Assembly: GCF_001953975.1 (NCBI RefSeq) | Contig: NZ_MBEJ01000062.1 | Span: 1-64,000 of the forward strand | Length of the DNA stretch: 64,000 nucleotides | Direction of reading: 5' to 3' | From: Mycobacterium sp. NS-7484 | GTDB taxonomy: Bacteria; Actinomycetota; Actinomycetes; Mycobacteriales; Mycobacteriaceae | In this document: positions 9,398 to 17,669 of the stretch, in pieces | Layout of the letters: every line of letters starts with the position of its first letter | How positions within the stretch are numbered: the stretch's first letter is position 1 | Program-made: the position numbers and the translations under genes | Notes under the pieces: generated by a model | Told to the model about the DNA's origin: nothing | Seen by the model: the letters and a program-made list of their open reading frames with translations, nothing else | Databases searched by the model: none

Positions 9398-9613
9398 TCA
9401 TCCCTTTCGATTGTGCTTCTGGTGCACGGCCTGACGACTGACCTCGAGGGCATCTGCGATCGCCTGCCAGCTCCAGCCCTGCTCACGGGCATTGGCCACG
9501 TGAATCGCCTCCAGGCGCTCCTGAAGGCGCTGCAAGGCCCGCACCGCCCGCAGCCCGACGGCAGGGTCCGAGCTGCTGACGCCGTCGGCGATCAACTCGT
9601 TGAGATCACTCAT
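9398..9613 (-). CDS. Small HTH protein, probable autoregulator of the Clp-N pair
   Basis: A 71-residue protein with a C-terminal helix-turn-helix: WSWQAIADALEVSRQAVHQK at about residues 48-67. The N-terminal part is a short helix-rich dimer-like segment. I chose ATG 9613 because a promoter places transcription start on it: TTGACA, a 17-bp spacer, TACCTT, then 6 nt to the ATG. Upstream in-frame ATGs would put translated sequence over the operators. Two copies of TGTCAA-N6-TTGACA cover this promoter, so the protein probably represses itself and the downstream Clp-N gene. Confidence 0.75.
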   Translation of the reverse strand: MSDLNELIADGVSSSDPAVGLRAVRALQRLQERLEAIHVANAREQGWSWQAIADALEVSRQAVHQKHNRKG

Positions 9614-9615
9614 GC

Positions 9616-9660
9616 TGTCAAGGTAAGTTGACATTCGAGAGCTGTCAAGGAAAGTTGACA
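9616..9660 (-). promoter_or_regulatory. Twin palindromic operators over a leaderless promoter
   Basis: TGTCAA-N6-TTGACA occurs at 9616-9633 and again at 9643-9660, centre-to-centre 27 bp. On the minus strand the inner half of the upstream site is the TTGACA -35 box (9643-9648), 17 bp from a TACCTT -10 that lies within the second site. The transcript would start on the A of the ATG at 9613. Both sites therefore cover the RNA polymerase contacts, a repressor arrangement. Confidence 0.7.
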
Positions 9661-9758
9661 TTACGCGCTTCGTGGCGCGTCCAAAGGTCGCCCCGGCACC
9701 ACTGGGAGTGCACTAACGTGGCCGTCGGCCTGCAACGCCGACCATCTGGAGGATGCGC

Positions 9759-11108
9759 GTGACCACTTCGACCGAGGCGCACCAGCCCGCGCCCTCGAGC
9801 CGCGCCGAAACGCGACGGGCCATCTGGAACACCATCAAGGGTTCGTCGGGCAACCTCGTCGAGTGGTATGACGTCTACGTCTACACCGTGTTCGCCACGT
9901 ACTTCGAGGCGCAGTTCTTCGACCCGGCCGACAAGAACGCCACGGTCTACGTCTACGCGATCTTCGCGATCACGTTCCTCACCCGCCCGCTGGGCTCGTG
10001 GTTCTTCGGCCGCTTCGCCGACCGACGCGGCCGCCGCGCGGCGCTGACCGTCAGCGTCTCGCTGATGGCCGCGTGCTCGATGGTCATCGCGTTGGTGCCT
10101 TCGCGCGAAACCATCGGCCTCGCAGCGCCGATCATCCTGATCCTGTGCCGGCTGGTGCAGGGTTTCGCCACCGGCGGCGAGTACGGCACCTCGGCCACCT
10201 ACATGTCCGAGGCCGCCACCCGCGAACGTCGCGGCTTCTTCTCCTCGTTCCAGTACGTCACCCTGGTCGGCGGTCACGTGCTGGCGCAGTTCACCCTGCT
10301 GCTCATCCTGACCGCGTTCACCCCCGAGCAGGTTCACGAATTCGGTTGGCGCATCGGCTTTGCCATCGGCGGGGTGGCCGCCGTGGTGGTGTTCTGGCTG
10401 CGGCGGAGCATGGACGAATCCCTGTCGGCCGAACAACTCGAGGCGATCCGGGAGGGCAAGGACACCAGCTCGGGGTCACTACGCGAGCTGGTCACCCGGT
10501 ACTGGAGACCGCTTCTGCTGTGCTTCATGATCACCATGGGTGGCACGCTGGCCTTCTACGCCTACAGCGTCAACGCCCCGGCGATCGTCAAGACCACCTA
10601 CAAAGACCAGGCCATGACGGCGACCTGGGTGAACCTGATCGGGCTGATCTTCCTGATGGCCATCCAGCCGGTCGGCGGCATGATCAGCGACAAGGTGGGC
10701 CGCAAACCGCTGCTGATCTGGTTCGGTATCGGCGGGGTGCTCTACACCTACGTCCTGTTCACCTATCTGCCCCAGACACATTCACCGCTGCTGTCGTTCC
10801 TTCTGGTCATCATCGGGTACGTGATCCTGACCGGCTACACGTCGATCAACGCCCTGGTGAAATCCGAACTCTTCCCGTCCCATGTCCGTGCCCTCGGGGT
10901 GGGCGTCGGCTACGCCCTGGCCAATTCGATGTTCGGCGGTACCGCGCCGGTGATCTACCAGGCGCTCAAGGACCGTGACCACGTTCCGTGGTTCATCGCC
11001 TACGTCACGGTGTGCATCGCGATCTCACTGGCGGTGTACGTCTTCTGCCTCAAGAACAAGTCTGACACCTACCTGGACCGCGAGAAAGGATCGGCGTTCC
11101 TGCGCTAG
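9759..11108 (+). CDS. MHS-type MFS transporter (KgtP/ProP-like)
   Basis: A 449-residue, 12-helix symporter of the metabolite:H+ symporter group. The group signature is clear: GNLVEWYDVYVY in helix 1, then RPLGSWFFGRFADRRGRR in loop 2-3 and GGEYGTSATYMSEAA in helix 5. Relatives carry alpha-ketoglutarate, proline/betaine, citrate or shikimate. GTG 9759 is preferred over ATG 9753, because GGAGG sits directly against the ATG but 6 nt from the GTG. Its TAG stop shares the CTAG palindrome with the stop of the convergent DUF4229 gene. Confidence 0.88.
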   Translation: MTTSTEAHQPAPSSRAETRRAIWNTIKGSSGNLVEWYDVYVYTVFATYFEAQFFDPADKNATVYVYAIFAITFLTRPLGSWFFGRFADRRGRRAALTVSVSLMAACSMVIALVPSRETIGLAAPIILILCRLVQGFATGGEYGTSATYMSEAATRERRGFFSSFQYVTLVGGHVLAQFTLLLILTAFTPEQVHEFGWRIGFAIGGVAAVVVFWLRRSMDESLSAEQLEAIREGKDTSSGSLRELVTRYWRPLLLCFMITMGGTLAFYAYSVNAPAIVKTTYKDQAMTATWVNLIGLIFLMAIQPVGGMISDKVGRKPLLIWFGIGGVLYTYVLFTYLPQTHSPLLSFLLVIIGYVILTGYTSINALVKSELFPSHVRALGVGVGYALANSMFGGTAPVIYQALKDRDHVPWFIAYVTVCIAISLAVYVFCLKNKSDTYLDREKGSAFLR

Positions 11109-11413
11109 CCCGCTTTCGGCGGCTCGTCGCCCCGCAACCGCGCCTGCAGCTGCTCACGATCCTTGCGTCGACGCTCGTCGACCAGCGCGATGGACGCCGT
11201 CGCACGCTCGCGCAGCGGGCGGAACAGCCAGATCCCGACCGGCAGCGCGATCACGATCGCGAACAACAACGCCACCACGACCGGGAAATCCCCGGCGATC
11301 AGATGCCCCACGCCGTAGATCGCCGCGGTCAGCACGGCCACCAGCACCAACCGGGCAACCAGATATACCGCGACATCGGTGACCATGCGCGAGGTCGAAC
11401 CACTTCCTGACAC
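11105..11413 (-). CDS. DUF4229 small membrane protein (Rv0531-like)
   Basis: A 102-residue protein with two membrane helices (about residues 14-36 and 41-62) and a charged cytoplasmic tail (LRERATASIALVDERRRKDRE) typical of DUF4229 proteins. It is in the position of Rv0531. Function unknown. Its TAG stop overlaps the TAG of the convergent transporter gene in one CTAG, so there is no room for a terminator between them. Confidence 0.8.
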   Translation of the reverse strand: MSGSGSTSRMVTDVAVYLVARLVLVAVLTAAIYGVGHLIAGDFPVVVALLFAIVIALPVGIWLFRPLRERATASIALVDERRRKDREQLQARLRGDEPPKAG

Positions 11414-11461
11414 GCTCCGAGCCTACCGACGACGCGTATATTCGGATCAAGGAGGTTTCGA

Positions 11462-11623
11462 GTGGCGTATCTACTCCTGCTCATAGCCGCAGCGAGCCTG
11501 GTGTACGTGGGCTGGCGGCTGGCGCGGGTCTCTTCCAGTCAACCCAGGACGCGGGTGATCGGGCCAGACGACGACCCGGATTTCCTGCGTCGACTCGGGC
11601 ACGGCGACAACCCGCGTTCCTGA
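11462..11623 (+). CDS. Small conserved single-helix protein (Rv0530A-like)
   Basis: A 53-residue protein beginning MAYLLLLIAASLVYVGWRL, one membrane or signal-anchor helix, followed by a short acidic and Arg-containing tail (GPDDDPDFLRRLG). An excellent AAGGAGG precedes the GTG at 11462. It lies between the Rv0531-like and Rv0530-like genes, exactly where Rv0530A is found in M. tuberculosis. Function unknown. Confidence 0.8.
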   Translation: MAYLLLLIAAASLVYVGWRLARVSSSQPRTRVIGPDDDPDFLRRLGHGDNPRS

Positions 11624-11629
11624 CCTGCG

Positions 11630-12946
11630 TCAGGCGCGCTTGTCCATCGACCGGCGCGCTCCGGCAAAGTCCGAGGCCACCACGGCCGCCAATTCGATGA
11701 GCGCCTCGCGGGTGGCAGGCTTGAGCCGATCCAAGCTGATCTCGGCGCCCTCCTCCAGATGCGGATCGAACGGCACCAGGCGCACCGCGCGGCAGCGCCG
11801 GGAAAAGTGATCGACCACCTTCGACAGATCGACCTTGCCCGAGCGGGGCCGCACCGCGTTGATCACCGCGATGGAATTGCGCACCAGATCCTGATGTCCG
11901 TGCGCGTCGAGCCAGTCCAACGTCGCCGAGGCACTGCGCGCCCCGTCGACCGAACCCGAACTGATCACCACCAGCACGTCGGCCTTGGACAGCACCGCCG
12001 ACATCGCCGAATGCATCAACCCCGTGCCGCAATCGGTGAGCACCAGGCTGTAGAAGCGCTCCAGCACCTCAAGCGCACGCAGATAATCGTCGGAGCTGAA
12101 GGCCTCCGACACCGCCGGATCACTCTCGGACGCCAGCACTTCCAGCCGGCTCGGGCCCTGTGAGGTGTAGGCGCGCACGTCGCTGTAACGCTCGATACCT
12201 TCGGCGTCGCGCAGCAGGTGTCGCACCGTGGCGGCCGTCTCCAACGGCACCTTCTGGCTCAACGTGCCCCGGTCGGGGTTGGCGTCGACCGCGACCACGC
12301 GATCACCGCGGATCGAGGCAAACGTCGCGCCCAACGTCGCGGTGATCGTCGTCTTGCCCACCCCACCTTTCAGCGACATCAACGCGATCCGGTAGCAGCC
12401 CTGCAACGGCTGGCTGACCTCGGCGATCAAGTTGTTGCGGTGAGTGGTCTTGGGGCTTTCGCCCACGTTGACCTGTTTGAACGACGCCACGTACAGCGCC
12501 TTACGCCAGCCCGAGGTGGGCGGATTCTTGCGCTGGCCGAGCAGGGCCGTGGTGGACAGATCTCGGTAGGGCGTGGCGAAGTCCGCGGCGATCGGAGGCT
12601 CGGCAGCGGGGCCCTCGAACCGGGCGGGCGCCGGCGGTGCGGCGAGCACCGGGACGCCATGCGGCGGAGTCGGCGCCGTCCACTCCGCCGGCAACGGGGT
12701 GGACACCCCGGGCTCGGCCGGATTGCTGAAGCGTTGCTGATTACGGAACGCCGGCACCGGAGCGAACACCGAAGGGACAAGCGGAGGTTCGACGGCCGGA
12801 CGTGGCGGGAGCGGGTCAGGGGCGGATGACTCGGCGGGCGCCTCGATGACCGGCGGGCCGGCCTGGTCGACGACGGTCGGCTCGTCGGCCGGCGGCAGGG
12901 GCGGGGTATCCGCCGTCTCGGACTCTGGGTGTTCGGACTCGGACAC
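11630..12946 (-). CDS. MinD/ParA-like ATPase with Pro-rich N-terminus (Rv0530-like)
   Basis: A 438-residue protein. The first 150 residues are Pro/Ala-rich and probably disordered. The rest is a deviant-Walker ATPase: KGGVGKTT at about residues 193-200, a switch segment VVAVDANPDRGTLSQ and a later SLVLTDCGTGLMHS strand in the Walker B position. Such proteins dimerise on ATP and position or activate partners; similar architecture is seen in EspI-type proteins of mycobacterial secretion loci. GTG 12946 follows GAGGGAAG by about 6 nt. It lies 91 bp downstream of ccsA on the same strand and may be the end of that operon. Confidence 0.85.
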   Translation of the reverse strand: MSESEHPESETADTPPLPPADEPTVVDQAGPPVIEAPAESSAPDPLPPRPAVEPPLVPSVFAPVPAFRNQQRFSNPAEPGVSTPLPAEWTAPTPPHGVPVLAAPPAPARFEGPAAEPPIAADFATPYRDLSTTALLGQRKNPPTSGWRKALYVASFKQVNVGESPKTTHRNNLIAEVSQPLQGCYRIALMSLKGGVGKTTITATLGATFASIRGDRVVAVDANPDRGTLSQKVPLETAATVRHLLRDAEGIERYSDVRAYTSQGPSRLEVLASESDPAVSEAFSSDDYLRALEVLERFYSLVLTDCGTGLMHSAMSAVLSKADVLVVISSGSVDGARSASATLDWLDAHGHQDLVRNSIAVINAVRPRSGKVDLSKVVDHFSRRCRAVRLVPFDPHLEEGAEISLDRLKPATREALIELAAVVASDFAGARRSMDKRA

Positions 12947-13037
12947 CGATCTTCCCTCCGTTCGGACAACTTGCCGTCGCCCGACCTTAGCGCGGTCCTC
13001 GAAGCGGATACCCACGCGGTGTGAATCGCGCTGAGGG

Positions 13038-14018
13038 CTAACCGACGCCGGCGTAAGAATGCAGACCCACCGTCACCAGGTTGATGAAGAACAGGTTGAA
13101 GACCATCGCGACGAAGCCCACCACGTTGATCCAGGCGGCCTTTCGATCACGCCAACCCGCGGTCGAGCGGGCATGCAGGTACGCCGCATAGACCACCCAC
13201 GCGATGAACGACACCGTCTCCTTGGGGTCCCAGCCCCAGTAGCGGCCCCAGGCCTCCTCGGCCCAGATGGCGCCGAAGATCACGCCGAAGCCGAAGATCG
13301 GGAACGCGAAAATCGTGGTGCGGTAGGCGATCCGATCCAGCGTCTGGGCATCGGGCAGCCGTGAGATGACGCGGCCCAGGCCGTTGTCCCGATCGGCCAG
13401 CGGCGACATCTTGAGCAGAAACAGGATGCTGGCCACACCGGCGACCAGGAACACCCCGGAGCCGAGGCTGACCACCGACACGTGAATGGGCAGCCAATAA
13501 GACTGCAGCGCAGGCATCACCGGGGCGGCGTTGGAGTACAGCCAGCGTCCCGACACCGTCAGCAGGATCAGCACCGGCACCAGAACGAACACCCACAGCG
13601 CGCGGTACTGCGGCTTGCGCAGCACGACCGCCGCCGCGACCAGGCCGCAGAAGCTGGTCAGGTTGATGAACTCGTACATATTGCCCCACGGCACCCGCGA
13701 GGTGGCCAGGCCACGCAGCACGATGCAAATGAACAACATGCCGATGCCGACATAGGTCAGGGCCAGACCGGTCTTGCCGACGCGCTCGTCGAACGACCGC
13801 CGCGGTTCCTCGACGACGACGCCGGGCGTTGTGCTGTCGGCGCCCACGCGCGAGCCCGCGGTGGCCCCGACCAGTTCCCTGGATTCGACTTTGCGGCCGC
13901 GGCTGTAGGCGAGTTCGATGGCGAGCAGGATCAGCCCGCCGACCAGGATCAGCACCGACGACGTGAACGCCCAGTCGGAGTATCTGGCCAGCCCGATGTC
14001 GATGTGCTCGGTGTTCAT
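13038..14018 (-). CDS. ccsA: Cytochrome c biogenesis protein CcsA (ResC)
   Basis: A 326-residue, multi-helix membrane protein of system II cytochrome c maturation. With ResB it moves heme across the membrane and ligates it to apocytochrome c. The family tryptophan-rich heme motif is visible as WGRYWGWDPKETVSFIAW at about residues 255-272, and conserved histidines lie in the flanking helices (for example HVSVVSLGSG). ATG 14018 overlaps the resB stop by ATGA. It has the position and length of Rv0529. Confidence 0.95.
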   Translation of the reverse strand: MNTEHIDIGLARYSDWAFTSSVLILVGGLILLAIELAYSRGRKVESRELVGATAGSRVGADSTTPGVVVEEPRRSFDERVGKTGLALTYVGIGMLFICIVLRGLATSRVPWGNMYEFINLTSFCGLVAAAVVLRKPQYRALWVFVLVPVLILLTVSGRWLYSNAAPVMPALQSYWLPIHVSVVSLGSGVFLVAGVASILFLLKMSPLADRDNGLGRVISRLPDAQTLDRIAYRTTIFAFPIFGFGVIFGAIWAEEAWGRYWGWDPKETVSFIAWVVYAAYLHARSTAGWRDRKAAWINVVGFVAMVFNLFFINLVTVGLHSYAGVG

Positions 14019-15661
14019 GCGTCCTTCTCTCCCGCCGGCGCGATGTAGCCCTCCAACAACCGCCCGGTCAGCTTCTCGAACTCGTCGCCCCAACCGGAGT
14101 TATCGGTACGGGCCAGCCCGCCCAGCTCGACGTTCACCGTACCTGCAGAAGCGGGCTGAATCCGAACCCAGATCCGACGCCGGCGCACCACCAACGACAC
14201 CAGCAACCCGGCCATCATCGACATCGCGAACACCAGCACCCACACCTGGGCCGGGTCGTGGGAGACCTGCAGGTTCACGAACGGGACGGCACCGTCGAAC
14301 CGGACCTTGGTGCCGTCGTCGAGCGTGGTGTCCTGACCTTCGACCAGGTTCACCCGGGCCACCTTCGTCAGCCGGTTCTGACCGATCAGCCGGGGATCGA
14401 GGGTGAACAGCGACTGCGGCCGGCCGGTGTCCAGCCCGGTGTCACCGCGGTAGATGTCCACCGCGACGGCGGGATCGTCGAGCGCCGGGAACTTCGACGA
14501 CAGCAGCGTGCCCTCGAGTTCCTTGGTGGGCGCGAACAGGCCCTGGATCGCGATCTGGTGCTTACGGCGCTCGTCGGGGTTGGGATACGTGCCCGCCGGC
14601 GGGTCGATGCGCATGACGCCCGACGACAGCAGGGTCAGCTGCTCCTCGGGCCGCCACTGGATGGTCTGGGTGCGCTGCTGCCCGTCGGGGAAGGTCACGG
14701 TGAACGTCGGGGCATATCCGTGGCCCTGCAGGTACACCCGATCCCCGCCGATCCGCAGCGGGTGGTTGACCTCCAGGCGGTACGGCTGCCAGGTGTTGGC
14801 GGCCAGATCGTCACCGGCCTGGTAGTCGATGTCGGCAGCGAACGACAACGCCTGACCGGTGGGCAGATAATGCGCGTCGAAGTCGTTGACCCGCAGGCAC
14901 ATCGGGTTCAGTGCGGTGCCGTCGACGGTGTTGCCGGCCCGGAAGGAGTCGAACGCGGCCGGCGAGGCGGTGCAGAACCCCGGGCCGCCGTCGGCGATCA
15001 CGATGACATTGCCCTCGTAGCCGAACAGTTTGCCGACCGCCACGGCAGCCAACAGGCCCAGCAGCGAGAAGTGGAAGACGATGTTGCCGAACTCGCGCAG
15101 ATACCCCTTCTCCGCTGAGATTTCGGTGATCCCGTCGTCTTGCTGCCGGGTGACCGTGCGCCAGCCCTTGAGCCGCTTCGTCACCGTTTCGGCGAGCTCG
15201 GCGGGCTCGGCGCTCACCTGGTCGTCGTAATGCTTGGGCAACCGGCCCAGGTTGCGCGGTGCCGGCACCGGCACTGCGCGCAGGCTGCGGAAGTGCTCGA
15301 TCATGCGCGGGGTCAGGCATCCCACCAGCGAGATGAACAGCAGCACGTAGATCGCGGTGAACCAGAAGCTGGAGAACACGTCGAAGGCCTGCACGCGGTC
15401 CAGCCACGGCCCGATGGTGGGATGGGCGGCCAGGTATTCGTCGACCTTGGACTCGTTGAGGCTGCGTTGGGGCAACAGCGCACCGGGGATCGCCGCCAGC
15501 GCCAGCAGGAACAGCAGCACCAGCGCGGTGCCCATCGACGTCAGGGTCCGCCAGGTGTTGCGGATCAGCGCGAAACCTCTTTGCGCGAGCAGACGCAAAC
15601 CCGTACCAAAACGCTGATTTTTGTGCTGGTTTGTGTCTGCTCGCGGAGACACTTGGGTCAT
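14015..15661 (-). CDS. resB: Cytochrome c biogenesis protein ResB, N-terminus built from a palindromic repeat
   Basis: A 548-residue ResB-family membrane protein, the partner of CcsA in heme handling. Three N-terminal membrane helices, a large extracytoplasmic domain (about 210-470) and a final helix near 480-500 are visible. ATG 15661 overlaps the ccdA stop by ATGA. Residues 6-26 or so, before the first conserved helix, are translated from a genome-wide palindromic repeat (15584-15645), which adds about 20 residues compared with my recollection of the M. tuberculosis protein. The RNA hairpin starts about 16 nt downstream of the start codon and could hinder translation. Confidence 0.93.
   Translation of the reverse strand: MTQVSPRADTNQHKNQRFGTGLRLLAQRGFALIRNTWRTLTSMGTALVLLFLLALAAIPGALLPQRSLNESKVDEYLAAHPTIGPWLDRVQAFDVFSSFWFTAIYVLLFISLVGCLTPRMIEHFRSLRAVPVPAPRNLGRLPKHYDDQVSAEPAELAETVTKRLKGWRTVTRQQDDGITEISAEKGYLREFGNIVFHFSLLGLLAAVAVGKLFGYEGNVIVIADGGPGFCTASPAAFDSFRAGNTVDGTALNPMCLRVNDFDAHYLPTGQALSFAADIDYQAGDDLAANTWQPYRLEVNHPLRIGGDRVYLQGHGYAPTFTVTFPDGQQRTQTIQWRPEEQLTLLSSGVMRIDPPAGTYPNPDERRKHQIAIQGLFAPTKELEGTLLSSKFPALDDPAVAVDIYRGDTGLDTGRPQSLFTLDPRLIGQNRLTKVARVNLVEGQDTTLDDGTKVRFDGAVPFVNLQVSHDPAQVWVLVFAMSMMAGLLVSLVVRRRRIWVRIQPASAGTVNVELGGLARTDNSGWGDEFEKLTGRLLEGYIAPAGEKDA
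15584..15645. repeat. REP-like palindromic element, copy A (inside resB)
   Basis: Arms CGCGAGCAGACGCAAACC (15584-15601) and GGTTTGTGTCTGCTCGCG (15628-15645) pair with one wobble. The inner bases match copies B and C less well, as if the loop has diverged. It is the only one of the three copies inside a reading frame. Confidence 0.85.
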
Positions 15662-16437
15662 ATCGGCAGCCTCACGTCACTGACGAATGCGTCGCGCACC
15701 CACGACACGAACTCGTTCCACAATCCGGTCACCAGGGCGGCGCCCACCAAGATCAACAACACCCCGCCGAAGATCTGGATGGTGCGGGTGTGCCGACGCA
15801 ACCAGCCCAGGCCGGTGACCGCCCGCGCCGAGCCCAGGGCCAGCACCACGAACGGGATACCCAGACCGAAGCAGTAGGCCAACACCAGCACCACCCCGCG
15901 CGCCACCGTGGCCCCGTCGGTGGCCGAGGCCACCGCGATCACCCCGGTCAGCGTCGGCCCCAGGCACGGCGTCCAGCCCAGGGCGAACACCGCGCCCAGC
16001 AGCGGCGCCCCCGCCATGGTGGACCATTGCCGCGGCGCGAACCGGGCCTGACGCTGCAACGCCGGGATGAAGCCCACGAACACCAGCCCCATCACGATCG
16101 TCACCACACCGCCGATGCGTTGCAGCAGAACCTGATTGACGATCAGCGTGGTGGTCATCCCGAGCACCGCCACCGCGCCGAGCAGGAACACCACGGTGAA
16201 GCCCGCCACGAACAACGCCGCCGCCCCGGCCACCCGCCACCGCGCGGTCTTGACACCGACGGCACCCGACACCGCATCGGACTCGTCGACCCCGACGACC
16301 GCCGCCAGATACGACAGGTACCCGGGCACCAGCGGCACCACGCACGGCGAGGCGAAGGACACCAACCCGGCCAGCACACTGATGCCCAGCGCCAGCAGCA
16401 CCGGCCCGGCCGCGGCGATCTCGGCGAAACCGGTCAC
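15658..16437 (-). CDS. ccdA: Thiol-disulfide membrane transporter CcdA
   Basis: A 259-residue, six-helix CcdA/DsbD-type protein that moves electrons from cytoplasmic thioredoxin across the membrane, here to the ResA-like lipoprotein next door. The two redox cysteines lie in the expected helices: C32 in SFASPCVVPLVPGY and C158 in GWTPCLGPTLTG. It overlaps both neighbours by 4 bp (ATGA), so the whole cytochrome c block is translated in tight coupling. Length and position match Rv0527. Confidence 0.95.
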   Translation of the reverse strand: MTGFAEIAAAGPVLLALGISVLAGLVSFASPCVVPLVPGYLSYLAAVVGVDESDAVSGAVGVKTARWRVAGAAALFVAGFTVVFLLGAVAVLGMTTTLIVNQVLLQRIGGVVTIVMGLVFVGFIPALQRQARFAPRQWSTMAGAPLLGAVFALGWTPCLGPTLTGVIAVASATDGATVARGVVLVLAYCFGLGIPFVVLALGSARAVTGLGWLRRHTRTIQIFGGVLLILVGAALVTGLWNEFVSWVRDAFVSDVRLPI

Positions 16438-17057
16438 TTCTGTGCGCCTTCCGGCGCCGGTCCGGGTTCCTTGGTCAATCTGGCCAAGAGCGGCTCGAGA
16501 TCCTCGGCCAGCAGTTCACGCAGGAACACCGCGGCGACCCGGTGTTGCCGGTCGAGCACCACGGTCGAGGGGATCACCGTGGTCGGGTACTTGCCCCCGA
16601 AGGCGATCATGGTGCGCATCGCCGGGTCGTAGATCGACGGAAAGGTGACCTTGCGGTCGGTGACGAAATCGACTGCGGCCTGGCGGTTGTTGTCGCGCAC
16701 GTTGATGCCCAGAAACGCCACGCCCTGATCGTGCGTCTCGGTGTAGACCTTCTCCAGCTGACCGATCTCGGCCCGGCACGGCCCACACCACTGGCCCCAG
16801 ACATTGATCACCACGACCTGGCCGGCGAAATCGTCGAGGGAGATGGTCTTGGCCGGGTCGGTCAACGAAGGCCCCGTCAATTTTCCTGGGCGGCCGCGGC
16901 TTTCGGGTGGGTCGTAGAAGATGTCGGTCTTCCCGCCGGGGGCGACGAACTCGAAGGTGCCGCCCTGGGCCACCGCGTCGTCACCCGTGGAGCATCCGGT
17001 GAGCAGCACCAGCCCCGCCAGCACCGCCACGCTCACCCGGGCGAACAACGACCTCAT
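16434..17057 (-). CDS. ResA/TlpA-like thioredoxin lipoprotein
   Basis: A 207-residue exported thioredoxin-fold protein. A lipoprotein signal ends in LLTGC (C22), so it should be membrane anchored outside the cell. The redox site is WCGPC with C91 and C94, and a cis-proline context (VIPSTVVLD) follows. It should reduce apocytochrome c CXXCH thiols using electrons from CcdA. The ATG follows the upstream gene's stop with no gap and the stop overlaps ccdA by 4 bp. Position matches Rv0526. Confidence 0.92.
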   Translation of the reverse strand: MRSLFARVSVAVLAGLVLLTGCSTGDDAVAQGGTFEFVAPGGKTDIFYDPPESRGRPGKLTGPSLTDPAKTISLDDFAGQVVVINVWGQWCGPCRAEIGQLEKVYTETHDQGVAFLGINVRDNNRQAAVDFVTDRKVTFPSIYDPAMRTMIAFGGKYPTTVIPSTVVLDRQHRVAAVFLRELLAEDLEPLLARLTKEPGPAPEGAQK

Positions 17058-17669
17058 TCAGATGCCCCAGGGCTCCGTGTAACCCCACCGGATCAGCTTG
17101 TCGTCATCGAAGGTGAACGACGTGATCGAGGACAGGTTGCACAACCGGCTGTGCGGCAACGGCAGATGGGCCAGCTTGCGTCCGATCATCGCCCGGCGCA
17201 GCGTCTCGACCGGAAGCTGATGGCTCACGCATACGGCTTCGTGGCCGGCCGCCTTCTCCCGGGCCCGGTGCATCGCCGCCATCATCCGGGGCGCGATCTC
17301 CTCGTAGGGCTCACCCCACGACGGTTTGGCGGGATTGCGCAGCAACGGCCAGTTACGTGGGTCGCGCAGGGCGCCGTCCCCCGGGGACACCCGCTTGCCC
17401 TCGAACATGTTCCACGACTCGATGAGATCGTCGTCGGTGGCGATCGGCAGACTGTGCTTCTCGGCGATCGGCGCGGCCGTCTCCTGCGCCCGCTCCAGCG
17501 GCGAGGCCACCACGTAGACGATGTCCTGGTCGGCCAACCAGTCCGCGGCAGCCTGCGCCTGCGCCCGGCCACGCTCGGAGAGGTGATAGTCCGGCAACCG
17601 CCCGTAGAGCACCTTCTCGGGGTTGTGGACCTCGCCGTGGCGCATCACGTGCACTGTCGTTCTTGTCAC
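17058..17669 (-). CDS. Histidine phosphatase (phosphoglycerate-mutase-like)
   Basis: A 203-residue member of the histidine phosphatase superfamily. RHGE (residues 10-13) carries the phospho-accepting His11; the second His is in CVSHQLPVE at about 150. It has Rv0525's position between hemL and the resA-like gene. True glycolytic activity is unlikely because a proper gpmA is present at 45.6 kb, so a small-molecule or protein phosphatase role is more plausible. GTG 17669 overlaps the hemL stop by GTGA. Confidence 0.88.
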   Translation of the reverse strand: MTRTTVHVMRHGEVHNPEKVLYGRLPDYHLSERGRAQAQAAADWLADQDIVYVVASPLERAQETAAPIAEKHSLPIATDDDLIESWNMFEGKRVSPGDGALRDPRNWPLLRNPAKPSWGEPYEEIAPRMMAAMHRAREKAAGHEAVCVSHQLPVETLRRAMIGRKLAHLPLPHSRLCNLSSITSFTFDDDKLIRWGYTEPWGI

